Of a stretch of DNA of 64,000 nucleotides, positions 36,812 to 45,384 are shown one piece after another. The notes beneath the pieces were generated by a model. It made no database searches. It saw nothing but the letters and a program-made list of their open reading frames with translations, and had not been told where the DNA came from. Origin of the DNA: Vibrio penaeicida. Lineage in GTDB: Bacteria > Pseudomonadota > Gammaproteobacteria > Enterobacterales > Vibrionaceae. A program made the translations under genes and the position numbers. Each line of letters begins with the position of its first letter. The stretch's first letter is position 1. The stretch lies in assembly GCF_030689305.1 (NCBI RefSeq), contig NZ_JAUYVM010000014.1:62001-126000 (forward strand), in the 5' to 3' direction.

Positions 36812-37313
36812 GGGTATTTCCTAAATTGTATCTTTGTATCTCACAGCGCGACCTTCGCGCCATAATTGTTAGTCAGCCGGATAGAGTTACTTATAAGAGT
36901 CTAAACATCGAAAAGAAAACACTTCAACAACAGACTGTCAGACAGTAGGTTTAAGAAGACTTCTTGAGTCAGGAACAACAAATAAATAGGTCTGCATACA
37001 GGCCAACTACCAAGTTACGCGAGTTTCCTGCTGGTGTATACGATTTTCTTCCGATAGCAGGAAAAAATCGCCTTGATTGTGATATGTGTAAGCAAAAATG
37101 ACAAGATTCACACATGATTCATAAAAATATTGTTGCAGGATCTCAATTCTCATTCTACCGAACTAACTGTTTACTCAAATTTTTTTCTTATTTTTGGGAA
37201 TATTTTTGACAACAAGTAGGTCTTATATCTGAATAGCCCACTTAGCTGACTGTGTTTTCTCGCCACAAAAAGTCGGTAATAGAACAGCTGCTGTAGGTTT
37301 CGAATCGACATTA
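36812..37313. other. Long leader region of the cold-shock gene
   Basis: 502 bp between the csp start (reverse) and repeat copy C. It contains two mutually exclusive stems at 37024-37070: TTTCCTGCT with AGCAGGAAA, and CGATTTTCTTCC with GGAAAAAATCG. These may be part of a structured csp leader, but no promoter could be located. Confidence 0.4.
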
Positions 37314-37579
37314 TATACTCAAACCACCTCAAGGTGCAGGATTCAGAGCTCTATCTTCTGTGTCAGTTCAAGGAAAAGAACGAAGTGGAATGACGGGTCC
37401 TTTCCAAGTTCTTTGACGATGAAATGGGACAGAAGATGAGCTCCCAAGGGCGAGTTTGCTTGGTTTTCATGCTGCGTAACCAATTCTTGATTTAGAGCCA
37501 CTAGATCTGCAAATTGGTACCTTGCCTGAAAACCAAGCAATTCTCGCTGAACCTAGCATCTTGAGGTGGCTTGAGTATA
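37314..37579 (+). repeat. Palindromic repeat element, copy C (266 bp)
   Basis: Same orientation as copy B. The left terminus ACTCAAACCACCTCAAG pairs with the right terminus CTTGAGGTGGCTTGAGT (16 of 17). Hairpin 1 arms are GAGCTC and ATCTTCTG (37346-37360) with CAGAAGATGAGCTC (37430-37443). Hairpin 2 arms are TGCTTGGTTTTCA (37457-37469) and TGAAAACCAAGCA (37527-37539), perfect. The arms differ from copies A and B on both sides at once, keeping the pairing. It lies 107 bp upstream of the scsB start. Confidence 0.9.
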
Positions 37580-37686
37580 GTTATCTCGCATTGGGTAAAC
37601 GGGTGAAACCTGTTTATATTTTAACTGGGTATAGAATCTCAATGACTTATAGATTCTCAACTACTATGAGCCCCAAAAGGCATGCT

Positions 37687-39759
37687 TTGAAAATACTACC
37701 TGTACTCCGATACGTTTTTGCTTTCATTATTTGTATTGTGTCGCTTTCTTCTTATGGCGAGGCACATACAACATCTTGGCTTCAAAATGACAGGCACCCA
37801 CCCGTATCGGTAAAATTATCACTAACTGGTACGCAAGACGTAAACGCAAAGACAGTTCATGCATTGTTGGAAGTGAGGTTGGCTGATAGCTGGAAAACTT
37901 ACTGGCGCACTCCTGGCGAAGGTGGTGTTTCTCCCTCACTCGATTACTCGACGGCCTCCAATATTGAAAACATCCAATGGCATTGGCCAATCCCAAATTA
38001 CTACCAGCAGTTTGGTTTAACTGTTTTGGGTTATCAAGACTACGTGGCATTTCCTTTAGATATCGTTTTGAGTAACCCACAAACTGCTACAGATATTAAC
38101 GCTACGCTTACTTTACCCAGTTGCACCGACATTTGCGTTCTCACCGACTATCCTATCCAGTTGTCTTTTGATCCTGAATTGCTGCAGCCAAACAGCGATA
38201 CCATGATGCTTCACAATCAGGCAATGTCGTTAATTCCGCTTACTTATGGCAGCGCGAAGGTGTCACTCATCATTTGGGATGAAGCCAATCAGCGACTCAA
38301 TGTGACTTTGGAAAACGAAACAGGCTGGAATAGTCCAAATCTATTTATAGAAACATTGAAATCAGGAGATAACCATTTTCAAGCACCCACTATTTCAATC
38401 CGCGACAACCAGTTAACCGCCATTTTTCCGGTCTCGAACACGCTTGGGAAACCTGATTTAAACAATCAAAATCTACGCATTACGGTAAGAGACGACTTAC
38501 TTCTGCAAGAATTAACCGCACCATATTCAATCGGGCATGTTAAGGCTGAAAATCCGAACACAGTACTGATGTTATGGTTCGCTTTCTTAGGGGGGCTGAT
38601 ATTAAATGTTATGCCATGTGTGCTCCCCGTTCTTGGAATCAAGGTAAATAGCGTATTGCTTTCTGGCGACAAACCAGCGTCGCACAGAGCACACTTTCTC
38701 GCCTCAGCCGCCGGCATCATTTCTTCATTTTGGGTACTTGCGGTCGCTCTTATAGCACTTAAATGGACAGGTAATACCATTGGCTGGGGGATCCAATTCC
38801 AGCAGCCTTGGTTTTTGGTCTTTCTAGTTGTTGTCACCTTGGGCTTTAGCTTGAATTTGTTTGGCGTTTTTGAGTTCAAGCTCCCTAGCCGATGGTCCAG
38901 TACTTTGGCTAGTGACAGGGGGAAAGGGCTGTCGAAGCCATTTTTCCAAGGTGCTTTCGCTACATTACTTGCCACGCCTTGTAGTGCTCCGTTCCTCGGT
39001 ACCGCAGTCGCTTTCGCGTTAGGAAGCCATATTTTTGACATTCTGCTCATATTTACATTTTTGGGTATCGGCTTAGCCTTTCCTTGGTTTATGTTCGCTT
39101 TATTCCCCAAAACCATTGGGTTACTGCCAAAACCCGGCGCTTGGATGAGTCGCGTAAAAATCCTTTTTGCTCTAATGATGTCTTTAACATCCTTCTGGCT
39201 AATTTCGCTGCTTTCTACGCACCTAGGTCAATTTGCAACCATAATGGTCAGTGTCGTTACATTTGTGTTTTTGCTGATCGTATTAGTTTCAAAATATGGC
39301 GCCAGAAGCGTCACGATTTACGGTAGCTCGGCATTACTAGTGGCCGGATTAGGCATGGCGATAGCGGGGTCACTTTCATCGCATTGGGCAACCCCCGTTA
39401 TCGATGATTTGCAATGGCAAGAATTAGATACGCAAGCCATCGCGCAGCATGTGGCGGAAGGTAAGCTTGTATTTGTAGATGTCACCGCAGATTGGTGTAT
39501 TACCTGCAAAGCCAACAAGATTGGAACAATACTGCAACCCCCAGCGTATGAGCTGATGCAAGCGTCTGACGTCGTTTTAATGCGAGGGGATTGGACGACA
39601 CCAAGTAATGCTATTACTGAATTTTTGATGAGTCACGGCCGATATGGCGTACCACTTAATGTGGTATACGGACCCAACGCACCTCTGGGGAATGCCCTTC
39701 CGGTACTGCTGACTCAAGATTCCATTTCACAATCTCTCGATCTGGCAAGAGGAAAATAA
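37687..39759 (+). CDS. scsB: ScsB/DsbD-type membrane thiol:disulfide reductase
   Basis: About 690 residues. A signal peptide (KILPVLRYVFAFIICIVSLS) leads to a periplasmic alpha domain with a cysteine pair (CTDIC, ~155). A DsbD-like membrane core of about eight segments follows, holding its two redox cysteines in NVMPCVLPVLGIK and LATPCSAPFLGTA. The C-terminal thioredoxin domain has DWCITCKANK (CxxC). It carries electrons from cytoplasmic thioredoxin to periplasmic partners, here ScsD and ScsC. I prefer the TTG at 37687 (AAAAGG 6 bp before); an ATG 7 codons earlier and a frame open to 37522, inside repeat copy C, are alternatives. First gene of scsB-scsD-scsC. Confidence 0.88.
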   Translation: MKILPVLRYVFAFIICIVSLSSYGEAHTTSWLQNDRHPPVSVKLSLTGTQDVNAKTVHALLEVRLADSWKTYWRTPGEGGVSPSLDYSTASNIENIQWHWPIPNYYQQFGLTVLGYQDYVAFPLDIVLSNPQTATDINATLTLPSCTDICVLTDYPIQLSFDPELLQPNSDTMMLHNQAMSLIPLTYGSAKVSLIIWDEANQRLNVTLENETGWNSPNLFIETLKSGDNHFQAPTISIRDNQLTAIFPVSNTLGKPDLNNQNLRITVRDDLLLQELTAPYSIGHVKAENPNTVLMLWFAFLGGLILNVMPCVLPVLGIKVNSVLLSGDKPASHRAHFLASAAGIISSFWVLAVALIALKWTGNTIGWGIQFQQPWFLVFLVVVTLGFSLNLFGVFEFKLPSRWSSTLASDRGKGLSKPFFQGAFATLLATPCSAPFLGTAVAFALGSHIFDILLIFTFLGIGLAFPWFMFALFPKTIGLLPKPGAWMSRVKILFALMMSLTSFWLISLLSTHLGQFATIMVSVVTFVFLLIVLVSKYGARSVTIYGSSALLVAGLGMAIAGSLSSHWATPVIDDLQWQELDTQAIAQHVAEGKLVFVDVTADWCITCKANKIGTILQPPAYELMQASDVVLMRGDWTTPSNAITEFLMSHGRYGVPLNVVYGPNAPLGNALPVLLTQDSISQSLDLARGK

Positions 39760-39763
39760 ACTG

Positions 39764-40249
39764 ATGTTCAAAATAGTAAGAAACCTCACGGGCTATCTCT
39801 TGCTTATTATTCTGATTACTGGGCTACTCGATTGGTGGCGAACCAAGCATGTTGATTTCTACGACATGCCGATGACTCAAGGAAAAGCCATTGATGGTAC
39901 TTTCGTCAATGTGGCTGAGTTAAGCCGCGATAAGCCTGTCTTAGTCTATTTCTGGGCTACTTGGTGTGGTGTATGCAGCCTAACAACACCGAGCATTGAT
40001 ATTTTGTCCAATCACTACGAAGTGGTTTCTATTGCTTTGGCATCTGGCGAAGATGATCGCTTGCTCGAATACATGAAGAACAACGATTACAGCTTCACAG
40101 TAATTAATGATTTGGAGGGCAGTATTAATCAGTACTGGCGAGCCCAAGTCACTCCTACAATCGCCATCGTCAAAGATGGTGAAATTCAGTCTATGACCAC
40201 AGGATTTTCTACTCCTTGGGGGTTATGGCTACGTTTACTGCTGGCATAA
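39764..40249 (+). CDS. scsD: ScsD-like membrane-anchored thioredoxin
   Basis: A 161-residue protein with an N-terminal membrane anchor (~8-26, TGYLLLIILITGLLDWW) and a periplasmic thioredoxin-like domain. The active site is FWATWCGVCSLTTPSID (CGVC); the cis-proline region is QVTPTIAIV. In the Salmonella scs locus, ScsD is a TlpA/ResA-like oxidoreductase that is reduced by ScsB. It starts 4 bp after the scsB stop, so it is coupled translationally. The gene order here (B-D-C) differs from the Salmonella ABCD order as I remember it. Confidence 0.85.
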   Translation: MFKIVRNLTGYLLLIILITGLLDWWRTKHVDFYDMPMTQGKAIDGTFVNVAELSRDKPVLVYFWATWCGVCSLTTPSIDILSNHYEVVSIALASGEDDRLLEYMKNNDYSFTVINDLEGSINQYWRAQVTPTIAIVKDGEIQSMTTGFSTPWGLWLRLLLA

Positions 40250-40260
40250 GGATCCAGAAA

Positions 40261-41010
40261 ATGACATACGTTACAAAATGGCTTAGTGGATTAGGGCTAG
40301 CGTTTGGCTTGGCGATGCCAAGCTATGCAGAAGAAGGTAAGGCGGCGGTTTCATTAACTCCAGAGCAAACGAATCAATTGGCACAAATCAACGCCATATT
40401 GAAAGGACACCCTCAAATCATTGGTGACTTAAGCAAAAGCTTAGAAGCCTATGTTACCCAGTTAAAGCAAGTCGAAATCGCCCTGAAAGAACAAAGAAAT
40501 TGGTTGACGCAGGCACCAGAACACAGCAAATCTGGTGCAGAAAACCCTGCTCTGACCATCATTAACTTTACTGACTATAACTGCCCATATTGTAAGCGCT
40601 TGGAAATTGGCTTGGCGAAGTTACTCACAGAGATGGATAACGTAAAAGTTGTTAACATCTATGTGCCGCTACAACAGCAGATTGCCAGTGGCACCAACAC
40701 AAACTCTGCGTTTTATGCGTTAAAAGTTTGGGAGAAAGAGCCCGAGAAGTTTTCAGAAGTTCACAGGCTCTTAGTTGCACATCCGACACGTCACGATGCA
40801 GAATCACTCAACCGTATCGCTAAAGAAACAGGTACTGAAAAGTACTTAGAAACGGGTGAGCGAGAACAATCCATCGTATCTCGAAATATGCAAGCATTTG
40901 GTCAGCTGGGTTTACGTGGAACCCCTGCACTTATCATTAACGATGAGATTATCCCAGGGTTCCTGCCTTACGGTGAACTTAAAAAAGCCGTCCAAAAAGA
41001 ATTGAACTAG
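40261..41010 (+). CDS. scsC: ScsC-like DsbA-family periplasmic thiol isomerase/reductase
   Basis: A 249-residue periplasmic protein. Start is the ATG at 40261 with an AAGGAT site 7 bp upstream; a signal peptide ends at MPSYA-EEG. A helical N-terminal region (~35-75), like the trimerisation stalk of some ScsC proteins, precedes a DsbA-type thioredoxin fold. The active site is NFTDYNCPYCKRLE (CPYC) and the cis-proline loop is LRGTPALIIND. In Salmonella and Proteus, ScsC shuffles disulphides and supports copper tolerance; here the role is inferred. It is last in the operon, before a tandem repeat and terminator. Confidence 0.85.
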   Translation: MTYVTKWLSGLGLAFGLAMPSYAEEGKAAVSLTPEQTNQLAQINAILKGHPQIIGDLSKSLEAYVTQLKQVEIALKEQRNWLTQAPEHSKSGAENPALTIINFTDYNCPYCKRLEIGLAKLLTEMDNVKVVNIYVPLQQQIASGTNTNSAFYALKVWEKEPEKFSEVHRLLVAHPTRHDAESLNRIAKETGTEKYLETGEREQSIVSRNMQAFGQLGLRGTPALIINDEIIPGFLPYGELKKAVQKELN

Positions 41011-41051
41011 GATTGAGAAGCCCAAATTTACTTCTTTAGTGGTTATTTCTA

Positions 41052-41115
41052 TATAACCTCAGCTCCACATAAATTCAGTTCTGTATAAACTCAGCTCTGT
41101 ATAAGTTCAGCTCTT
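41052..41115. repeat. Four 16-bp tandem units in the 3' UTR of the scs operon
   Basis: TATAACCTCAGCTCCA, CATAAATTCAGTTCTG, TATAAACTCAGCTCTG, TATAAGTTCAGCTCTT. They lie between the scsC stop and its terminator, the same arrangement as at 113-195. Confidence 0.75.
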
Positions 41116-41125
41116 TACAGAAAAT

Positions 41126-41155
41126 TGGGCAGCCTTGATTGACTGCCCACTCTTT
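41126..41155 (+). terminator. Intrinsic terminator of the scs operon
   Basis: TGGGCAG (41126-41132) pairs with CTGCCCA (41143-41149), followed by CTCTTTC. It lies 116 bp past the scsC stop. Confidence 0.75.
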
Positions 41156-41300
41156 CTAACCAATACCTAACATCTGAACAGTTTTCTCTCTTTATTCATA
41201 CGTCTAATCCCTATCGAACAACTAGGCGCCAGTAAGAAGCTCACTTACAAACACTATCTTCATGTAAAGATACTTTACACTAAGTTATAATTGGAGTACA

Positions 41301-42269
41301 TTGCCCACATACCTTCACATAGACATAGTTAGCATGAATATATTTCTCGCCATGATCCCTGCTTTTTTTTGGGGAACCACATATGCTGTAACACAGTTTA
41401 CTCTGTCTGAATGGCCGCCATTACTGCTGGGCTTTATTCGTGCTCTTCCTGCTGGGCTTCTTTTATTGGCACTTCGCCCCATCATGCCTAAAAGAAATCA
41501 GTGGCAGCCTTTAGTCATTCTTTCCTTAGTGAATATAAGCGCATTTTTCGCCATGATTTTCCTTATGGCTGCCACGTTACCAGCGGCGATATCTGGCGTA
41601 GGAATGGTCTCTGTCCCAATTTTCGCCATGATTTTTCAATGGTTGTGGTTTAAGAATAAGCCTTCAGGCATTCAAATCGTTTCTGGTTTTACTTTGGTGG
41701 GTTTCGCTTGGTTTCTTTTCGATCCAAGCCAGATCGAACTGGGTACAACCGGCTTGATTGCTATGTTTTGTGCGATTTGGTGCATCATTATTGGCAGTAC
41801 ACTGACTCAACAACTGTCAAAAGATATGCACTGGTGGGGAGTGTTAAGTTGGCAGCTTATTATAGGTGGCGCAGCACTTGGGGTTGTCGCAGGTGCTCAG
41901 TGGTTGTTCGAACCCTCTGCTTTTGAAACGGTTACCAATCAAGACATCAGCGCAACCAATTGGTTTGGAATCGCTTGGATAATTATTCTGAATACGGCTG
42001 TCGCTTACGGGATGTATGTTTGGTTAATCCGAAAAATGACCATCGTCGAGTTCACATTCAGTGGTATCGCCAACCCTATTGCCGGAATTACTGGTGGTGT
42101 TTTATTGATGAATGAAACCTATAGCCATACACAAATAGGCTTAATGTTGGGGATGATACTGGCTTCACTTCTTCCGAACTTCTTGAATTTATGGCGAACC
42201 AAAAGACGCGTTAACAAACAGGAAACTAGAACAGAGAATACTCAGGATAGTGTGCCTGTATCGGATTGA
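41301..42269 (+). CDS. EamA/DMT-family transporter
   Basis: A 322-residue drug/metabolite transporter with ten predicted membrane segments in two EamA repeats (WGTTYAVTQFTLSEWPPLLLG opens the first). The C-terminal half has the typical GIANPIAGITGGVLLMNETY region. The substrate is unknown. The start is uncertain: TTG at 41301 has GGAG 4 bp before it; the ATG at 41334 (MNIFLAMIPAFFWG) matches the usual family N-terminus but has no ribosome site. Its 3' end overlaps the convergent EAL gene by 44 bp. Confidence 0.88.
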   Translation: MPTYLHIDIVSMNIFLAMIPAFFWGTTYAVTQFTLSEWPPLLLGFIRALPAGLLLLALRPIMPKRNQWQPLVILSLVNISAFFAMIFLMAATLPAAISGVGMVSVPIFAMIFQWLWFKNKPSGIQIVSGFTLVGFAWFLFDPSQIELGTTGLIAMFCAIWCIIIGSTLTQQLSKDMHWWGVLSWQLIIGGAALGVVAGAQWLFEPSAFETVTNQDISATNWFGIAWIIILNTAVAYGMYVWLIRKMTIVEFTFSGIANPIAGITGGVLLMNETYSHTQIGLMLGMILASLLPNFLNLWRTKRRVNKQETRTENTQDSVPVSD

Positions 42270-43014
42270 ACAGGTAGCCTTGATAACCCCAAAAAGCAAA
42301 AGGTAGAAGATGATTAAGTGAGTTCTGATCTTCTACTCTTTCCACAATCCATTTCGCATCACTAGAGGATTTTTGCTGAAGGATGATGTCTAGTTTTTTG
42401 CAAGAATGGCTCATACCTGATTTGAGATCAAAAAATGGATTGTCGACTTTCACGTAGTCATAAAGACCCGCGCTCAATTCGTCATCTCTAAAATCTTCTC
42501 CAACTTGATAGTCATCCAAGGCGATTTTCACCCCGACTTCTTTCAGTTTGGCCACACCTTTGAGGTAGTCTTTTCCTTCTATCGAATATTGGCGCTCGGT
42601 TGTTTCAACAACTAACGCTTTTCCATAGCACTTTAGATGAGAGTGGACGGCGATAAGAAGGTTAATGGTTTTTCTATTACTTAGGGCATGTCTTTCCACA
42701 TTCAGGAACAAACACTCGAATGGGAAAGAAGCAGGATTAACAGATATCAGGAAATGAAGTTGTTGTTCAAGAATATCTTTGGCAAGACGTTTGCCTAGCT
42801 CACCTTTCATGAATGTGGTGTGGATAGAGGCATCTTCCTGAGAAAGAAGCAACTCACTGGCCAGTAACTTCTTGCTTTCACTAACAATGATTTCGTTTTT
42901 AAATTGAAAACGAGGAGTGTCTGGTTCAACAAAGTCTTGCGGTAGCGGGGTCGCAGAACTTTTTCCGTTCTGGAAACGCATTTCAACAGCAGATTGTTTT
43001 ACATCTATGCCCAT
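42226..43014 (-). CDS. Degenerate EAL-domain protein
   Basis: A 262-residue protein with an EAL fold but eroded catalytic motifs. The EAL signature itself is missing (SELLLS in the expected place). Other positions are recognisable but altered: FECLFLNVERH (normally N in a metal site), VVETTER, IALDDYQVGED (for DDFGTG), VKVDNPF (for K-I-D), IVERVED (for E-G-V-E-T), and WGYQGYLFNPI (QGY intact). It is therefore probably inactive as a c-di-GMP phosphodiesterase and may bind c-di-GMP or a protein partner. It ends inside the convergent EamA gene (44-bp overlap). Confidence 0.78.
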   Translation of the reverse strand: MGIDVKQSAVEMRFQNGKSSATPLPQDFVEPDTPRFQFKNEIIVSESKKLLASELLLSQEDASIHTTFMKGELGKRLAKDILEQQLHFLISVNPASFPFECLFLNVERHALSNRKTINLLIAVHSHLKCYGKALVVETTERQYSIEGKDYLKGVAKLKEVGVKIALDDYQVGEDFRDDELSAGLYDYVKVDNPFFDLKSGMSHSCKKLDIILQQKSSSDAKWIVERVEDQNSLNHLLPFAFWGYQGYLFNPIQAHYPEYSLF

Positions 43015-43540
43015 TTAGCGACTACCCTATAGCTTGGACTACCACATCTTTAAAGAGCTACTGCTCTGATGAGTTCACCCTAGAACTCTTGCTTATTAAC
43101 ATAAGCAGTGTGGAGTCGCGAAGCAAACCGTTTTGCCTCAAATCCAGTTTATATGCGACCTAACAGACGTAATTCGCACTTTTGAGACAATATTAATTGT
43201 AAAAACATATATTTCCAACATCATCTCTAACGTTAACTTCACATTTCACCCTAACTCATATGGTATATGGGTGTATATTTTACTACGTACATTAGCATTT
43301 CCTGTTTTTTACCATCAAAAATCACACTATCTACAAAAACCTCATTGCACTTTCATTCTTTATTCACGCAATCAATGTGTAGAGACGCTTCAAAATATTC
43401 CAGATGCACCCAAGCAATATTAAGCACAGTGCGGATCTAGCACGAACGGTGGCAACTTATTGGAAACTTCCTTTGACTGTTCACAAGGGAAAGTGAGCTT
43501 ACCCATTACCTCTTATAAAAGAGATTAAAAGGACTAGGAC
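43015..43540. other. Intergenic region upstream of the porin gene
   Basis: 526 bp holding promoters for the EAL gene and the porin. The proximal part has a GAGATTAAAAGGACT ribosome site for the porin. A 96-codon frame (43133-43423) has no ribosome site and unlikely composition; not called. Confidence 0.4.
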
Positions 43541-44482
43541 ATGAACAAAGCTATTCTAGCAACAGCAATTCTTTCGGCTATGACTCTATCTTCTGCTTCC
43601 GCGGTAACGATTTATGAAAAAGATGGGACGGTATTAGATTTAGGAGGACGCGCTGAAGGACGTTTTAATATTTCAGACGCCAATAAAACGGGTAATAAAG
43701 GCGCGTTTAAAGACATCAGCCGCGCGCGGATATCTTTATCCGGTGAATCCGCTGTTACCGACCAATTTTCAGGCTTTGGAAAATACGAAGCCGAACTCTC
43801 TGGTGAAGAAGACTTAACAAATCGCTACTACTTTGCTGGTGTTAAGGGCGAGTTTGGTTCTGTGTCTTACGGAAAACAAGATTCATCTCAAGTCATGTTA
43901 AGCAACTTCACCGATACCTTAGCCACATTTGGAGCAAAAGCAGCCGACATTGTGGATGGTAATAAAGACAAGAGAGAAAATACGCTAGTCTACAAAACCA
44001 CGTTCGATCAGCTTATTGTATCTGGTGACTACATATTCGCCGATAAAGATAATAACGACAGTACAAACAGCTATGGTATCTCTGCGGTTTACAGTTTGGA
44101 ACGGTTTAGAATCGGTGCCGGTTATGTAAACCAAAAGCAAGGCGATGAAACCGAAAATCAATTCAACTTTGTTGGTGAAGTGCAGTTCGACAATCTTAGT
44201 TTTGCGGGTCTTTACACCATGAGTAAAAGTGTTGTTGGCAGCCAGCTTAATGACATTATTGGTTATGAACTGATGGCTAAATACGAACTCGAGAAAGTTG
44301 CCTTTGTAGGCGCGTACAATGCCCAGAAAAATGACTCCTCAAAAACCGACACTGTGGATGAATTTGCTCTGGAAGCGGTTTATACCTTTAACGAACACCT
44401 GAGGACTTATGCCGGTTATCGTATCAACCAGATAAAAGATGCAGATAACGAGCTTCAAATGGGTCTACGTTACGATTTCTAA
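43541..44482 (+). CDS. OmpU-type outer-membrane porin
   Basis: A 313-residue general porin. A signal peptide (MNKAILATAILSAMTLSSASA) is followed by a mature barrel. It starts VTIYEKDGTVLDLGGRAEGR, the usual start of Vibrio OmpU-like porins, and shows alternating beta strands throughout. It has a GSVSYGKQ motif at the base of the constriction loop and ends with the outer-membrane insertion signal MGLRYDF (terminal Phe). It forms diffusion pores for small hydrophilic solutes. A perfect hairpin follows, separating it from the graspetide cluster. Confidence 0.95.
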   Translation: MNKAILATAILSAMTLSSASAVTIYEKDGTVLDLGGRAEGRFNISDANKTGNKGAFKDISRARISLSGESAVTDQFSGFGKYEAELSGEEDLTNRYYFAGVKGEFGSVSYGKQDSSQVMLSNFTDTLATFGAKAADIVDGNKDKRENTLVYKTTFDQLIVSGDYIFADKDNNDSTNSYGISAVYSLERFRIGAGYVNQKQGDETENQFNFVGEVQFDNLSFAGLYTMSKSVVGSQLNDIIGYELMAKYELEKVAFVGAYNAQKNDSSKTDTVDEFALEAVYTFNEHLRTYAGYRINQIKDADNELQMGLRYDF

Positions 44483-44487
44483 AAAAA

Positions 44488-44517
44488 ATAGAGTCAGCCA
44501 TTCACGGCTGACTCTAT
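44488..44517. terminator. Perfect 12-bp hairpin after the porin gene
   Basis: ATAGAGTCAGCC (44488-44499) pairs with GGCTGACTCTAT (44506-44517), 6-nt loop. An A-run precedes it but no T-run follows on the forward strand, so termination efficiency is uncertain. Confidence 0.7.
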
Positions 44518-44897
44518 CCCCAAGTAACACCGCACTTAACTGCTATCTTTATAGATAAAAAACCAGTTGCATATTTTAAATTCACACAATGATACGCCCC
44601 ATTTTTCACGTGAATTTTTATGCACTCTATGCATTTTATTATTTATTTTCTTTAAAACGGTCAATCCTCCCTCACTTCAGGTTCACAAATCGAACCAACG
44701 GTCTTAGATCTTGAACCCAGGCTTATTCTTTGATTTATCAGTGTCGTTCGTGAAATGACTCGTATTCTCACTGATATTCCTCACCAAGCCTTGTTAAATG
44801 TTTGTTTTAAAAAACTCACCTTGATACTTATATCAACGATTATCTCATTGATAATTAAAAACTTAAATTGTAAACAAACTTTAACAAGGAATGAAAA
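44518..44897. other. Promoter region of the graspetide cluster
   Basis: 380 bp between the porin hairpin and the first precursor. It becomes AT-rich near the gene. A TTGATA hexamer at 44848 is a possible -35, but no convincing -10 pairs with it. It presumably carries the cluster promoter. Confidence 0.45.
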
Positions 44898-45131
44898 GTG
44901 AATAAGAACACACCTTTTTTCAGCAACTTTATTGAATCTCAAATCGAAGAGCTAAGCGCTCAAGAAACTAAGCAATGTGCGGGTGGTTTCATTGGCGATT
45001 TTGAAGTCGTAACAATGAAAGCACCATCTGATGATGATGAAGGCCTAGAGTTCGTTCTTAAGCCAGGCGACCTAGTAACAATGAAACACCCATCCGACAG
45101 CGATGAAGGCAACGACTTCCCATCGTTCTAA
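44898..45131 (+). CDS. Graspetide precursor peptide 1 (two marinostatin/microviridin-like cores)
   Basis: A 77-residue precursor. Residues 1-30 form the leader: NTPFFSNFIESQ has the PFFxxFxE motif by which microviridin ligases recognise their substrate, and the leader ends in a double glycine (CAGG) suited to the C39 peptidase of the downstream exporter. The core holds two ring-forming units, TMKAPSDDDEG (39-49) and TMKHPSDSDEG (61-71). In microviridins the matching Thr, Lys, Ser, Asp and acidic residues are joined by two esters and one amide. Start is GTG at 44898, with AAGGA 7 bp before. First gene of the cluster. Confidence 0.88.
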   Translation: MNKNTPFFSNFIESQIEELSAQETKQCAGGFIGDFEVVTMKAPSDDDEGLEFVLKPGDLVTMKHPSDSDEGNDFPSF

Positions 45132-45150
45132 TAAGCTAAAGGAAGAAGAC

Positions 45151-45384
45151 ATGAGTAAGAACACTCCTTTCTTTAATCATTTTATCGAGTCACAAATTGA
45201 AGAGTTAAACGACACTGAAACGACTCAGTGCTCGGGTGGTTTTGCAGGTATCAATGTTTCAATGAAGCACCCTTCGGATAACGATGAAGGGCAGCCAATT
45301 GATATTGGTATTCGACCAATTGATGTGACGATGAAATACCCTTCTGACGATGATGAAGGTGTCGAAATCAAATTCGACCGTTAA
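45151..45384 (+). CDS. Graspetide precursor peptide 2 (two cores)
   Basis: A 77-residue paralogue of precursor 1, starting 19 bp after its stop. The leader (1-30, NTPFFNHFIESQIEELN, ending CSGG) is almost the same. Core 1 is SMKHPSDNDEG (37-47), in which Ser replaces the usual Thr, so the first ester would be through serine. Core 2 is TMKYPSDDDEG (60-70), closest of all to marinostatin TMRYPSDSDE. The ATG at 45151 with AGGAAG upstream is chosen; the frame is open upstream into precursor 1 but that has no leader character. A terminator follows. Confidence 0.88.
   Translation: MSKNTPFFNHFIESQIEELNDTETTQCSGGFAGINVSMKHPSDNDEGQPIDIGIRPIDVTMKYPSDDDEGVEIKFDR

Noticed and set aside
23230..37579. The three palindromic elements flanking a composite mobile unit (23.2-37.6 kb)
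   Set aside because: The DNA between them is ordinary chromosomal content, including the zwf-pgl-gnd operon, and no transposase is present; independent insertions are more likely.
43133..43423. 96-codon forward frame before the porin
   Set aside because: No ribosome site, no recognisable domain, and it lies in the expected porin promoter region.
44848..44876. TTGATA-17 bp-TAAACA as a promoter of the first graspetide precursor
   Set aside because: The -10 is poor, and the implied transcript start would fall almost on the ribosome site at 44886.
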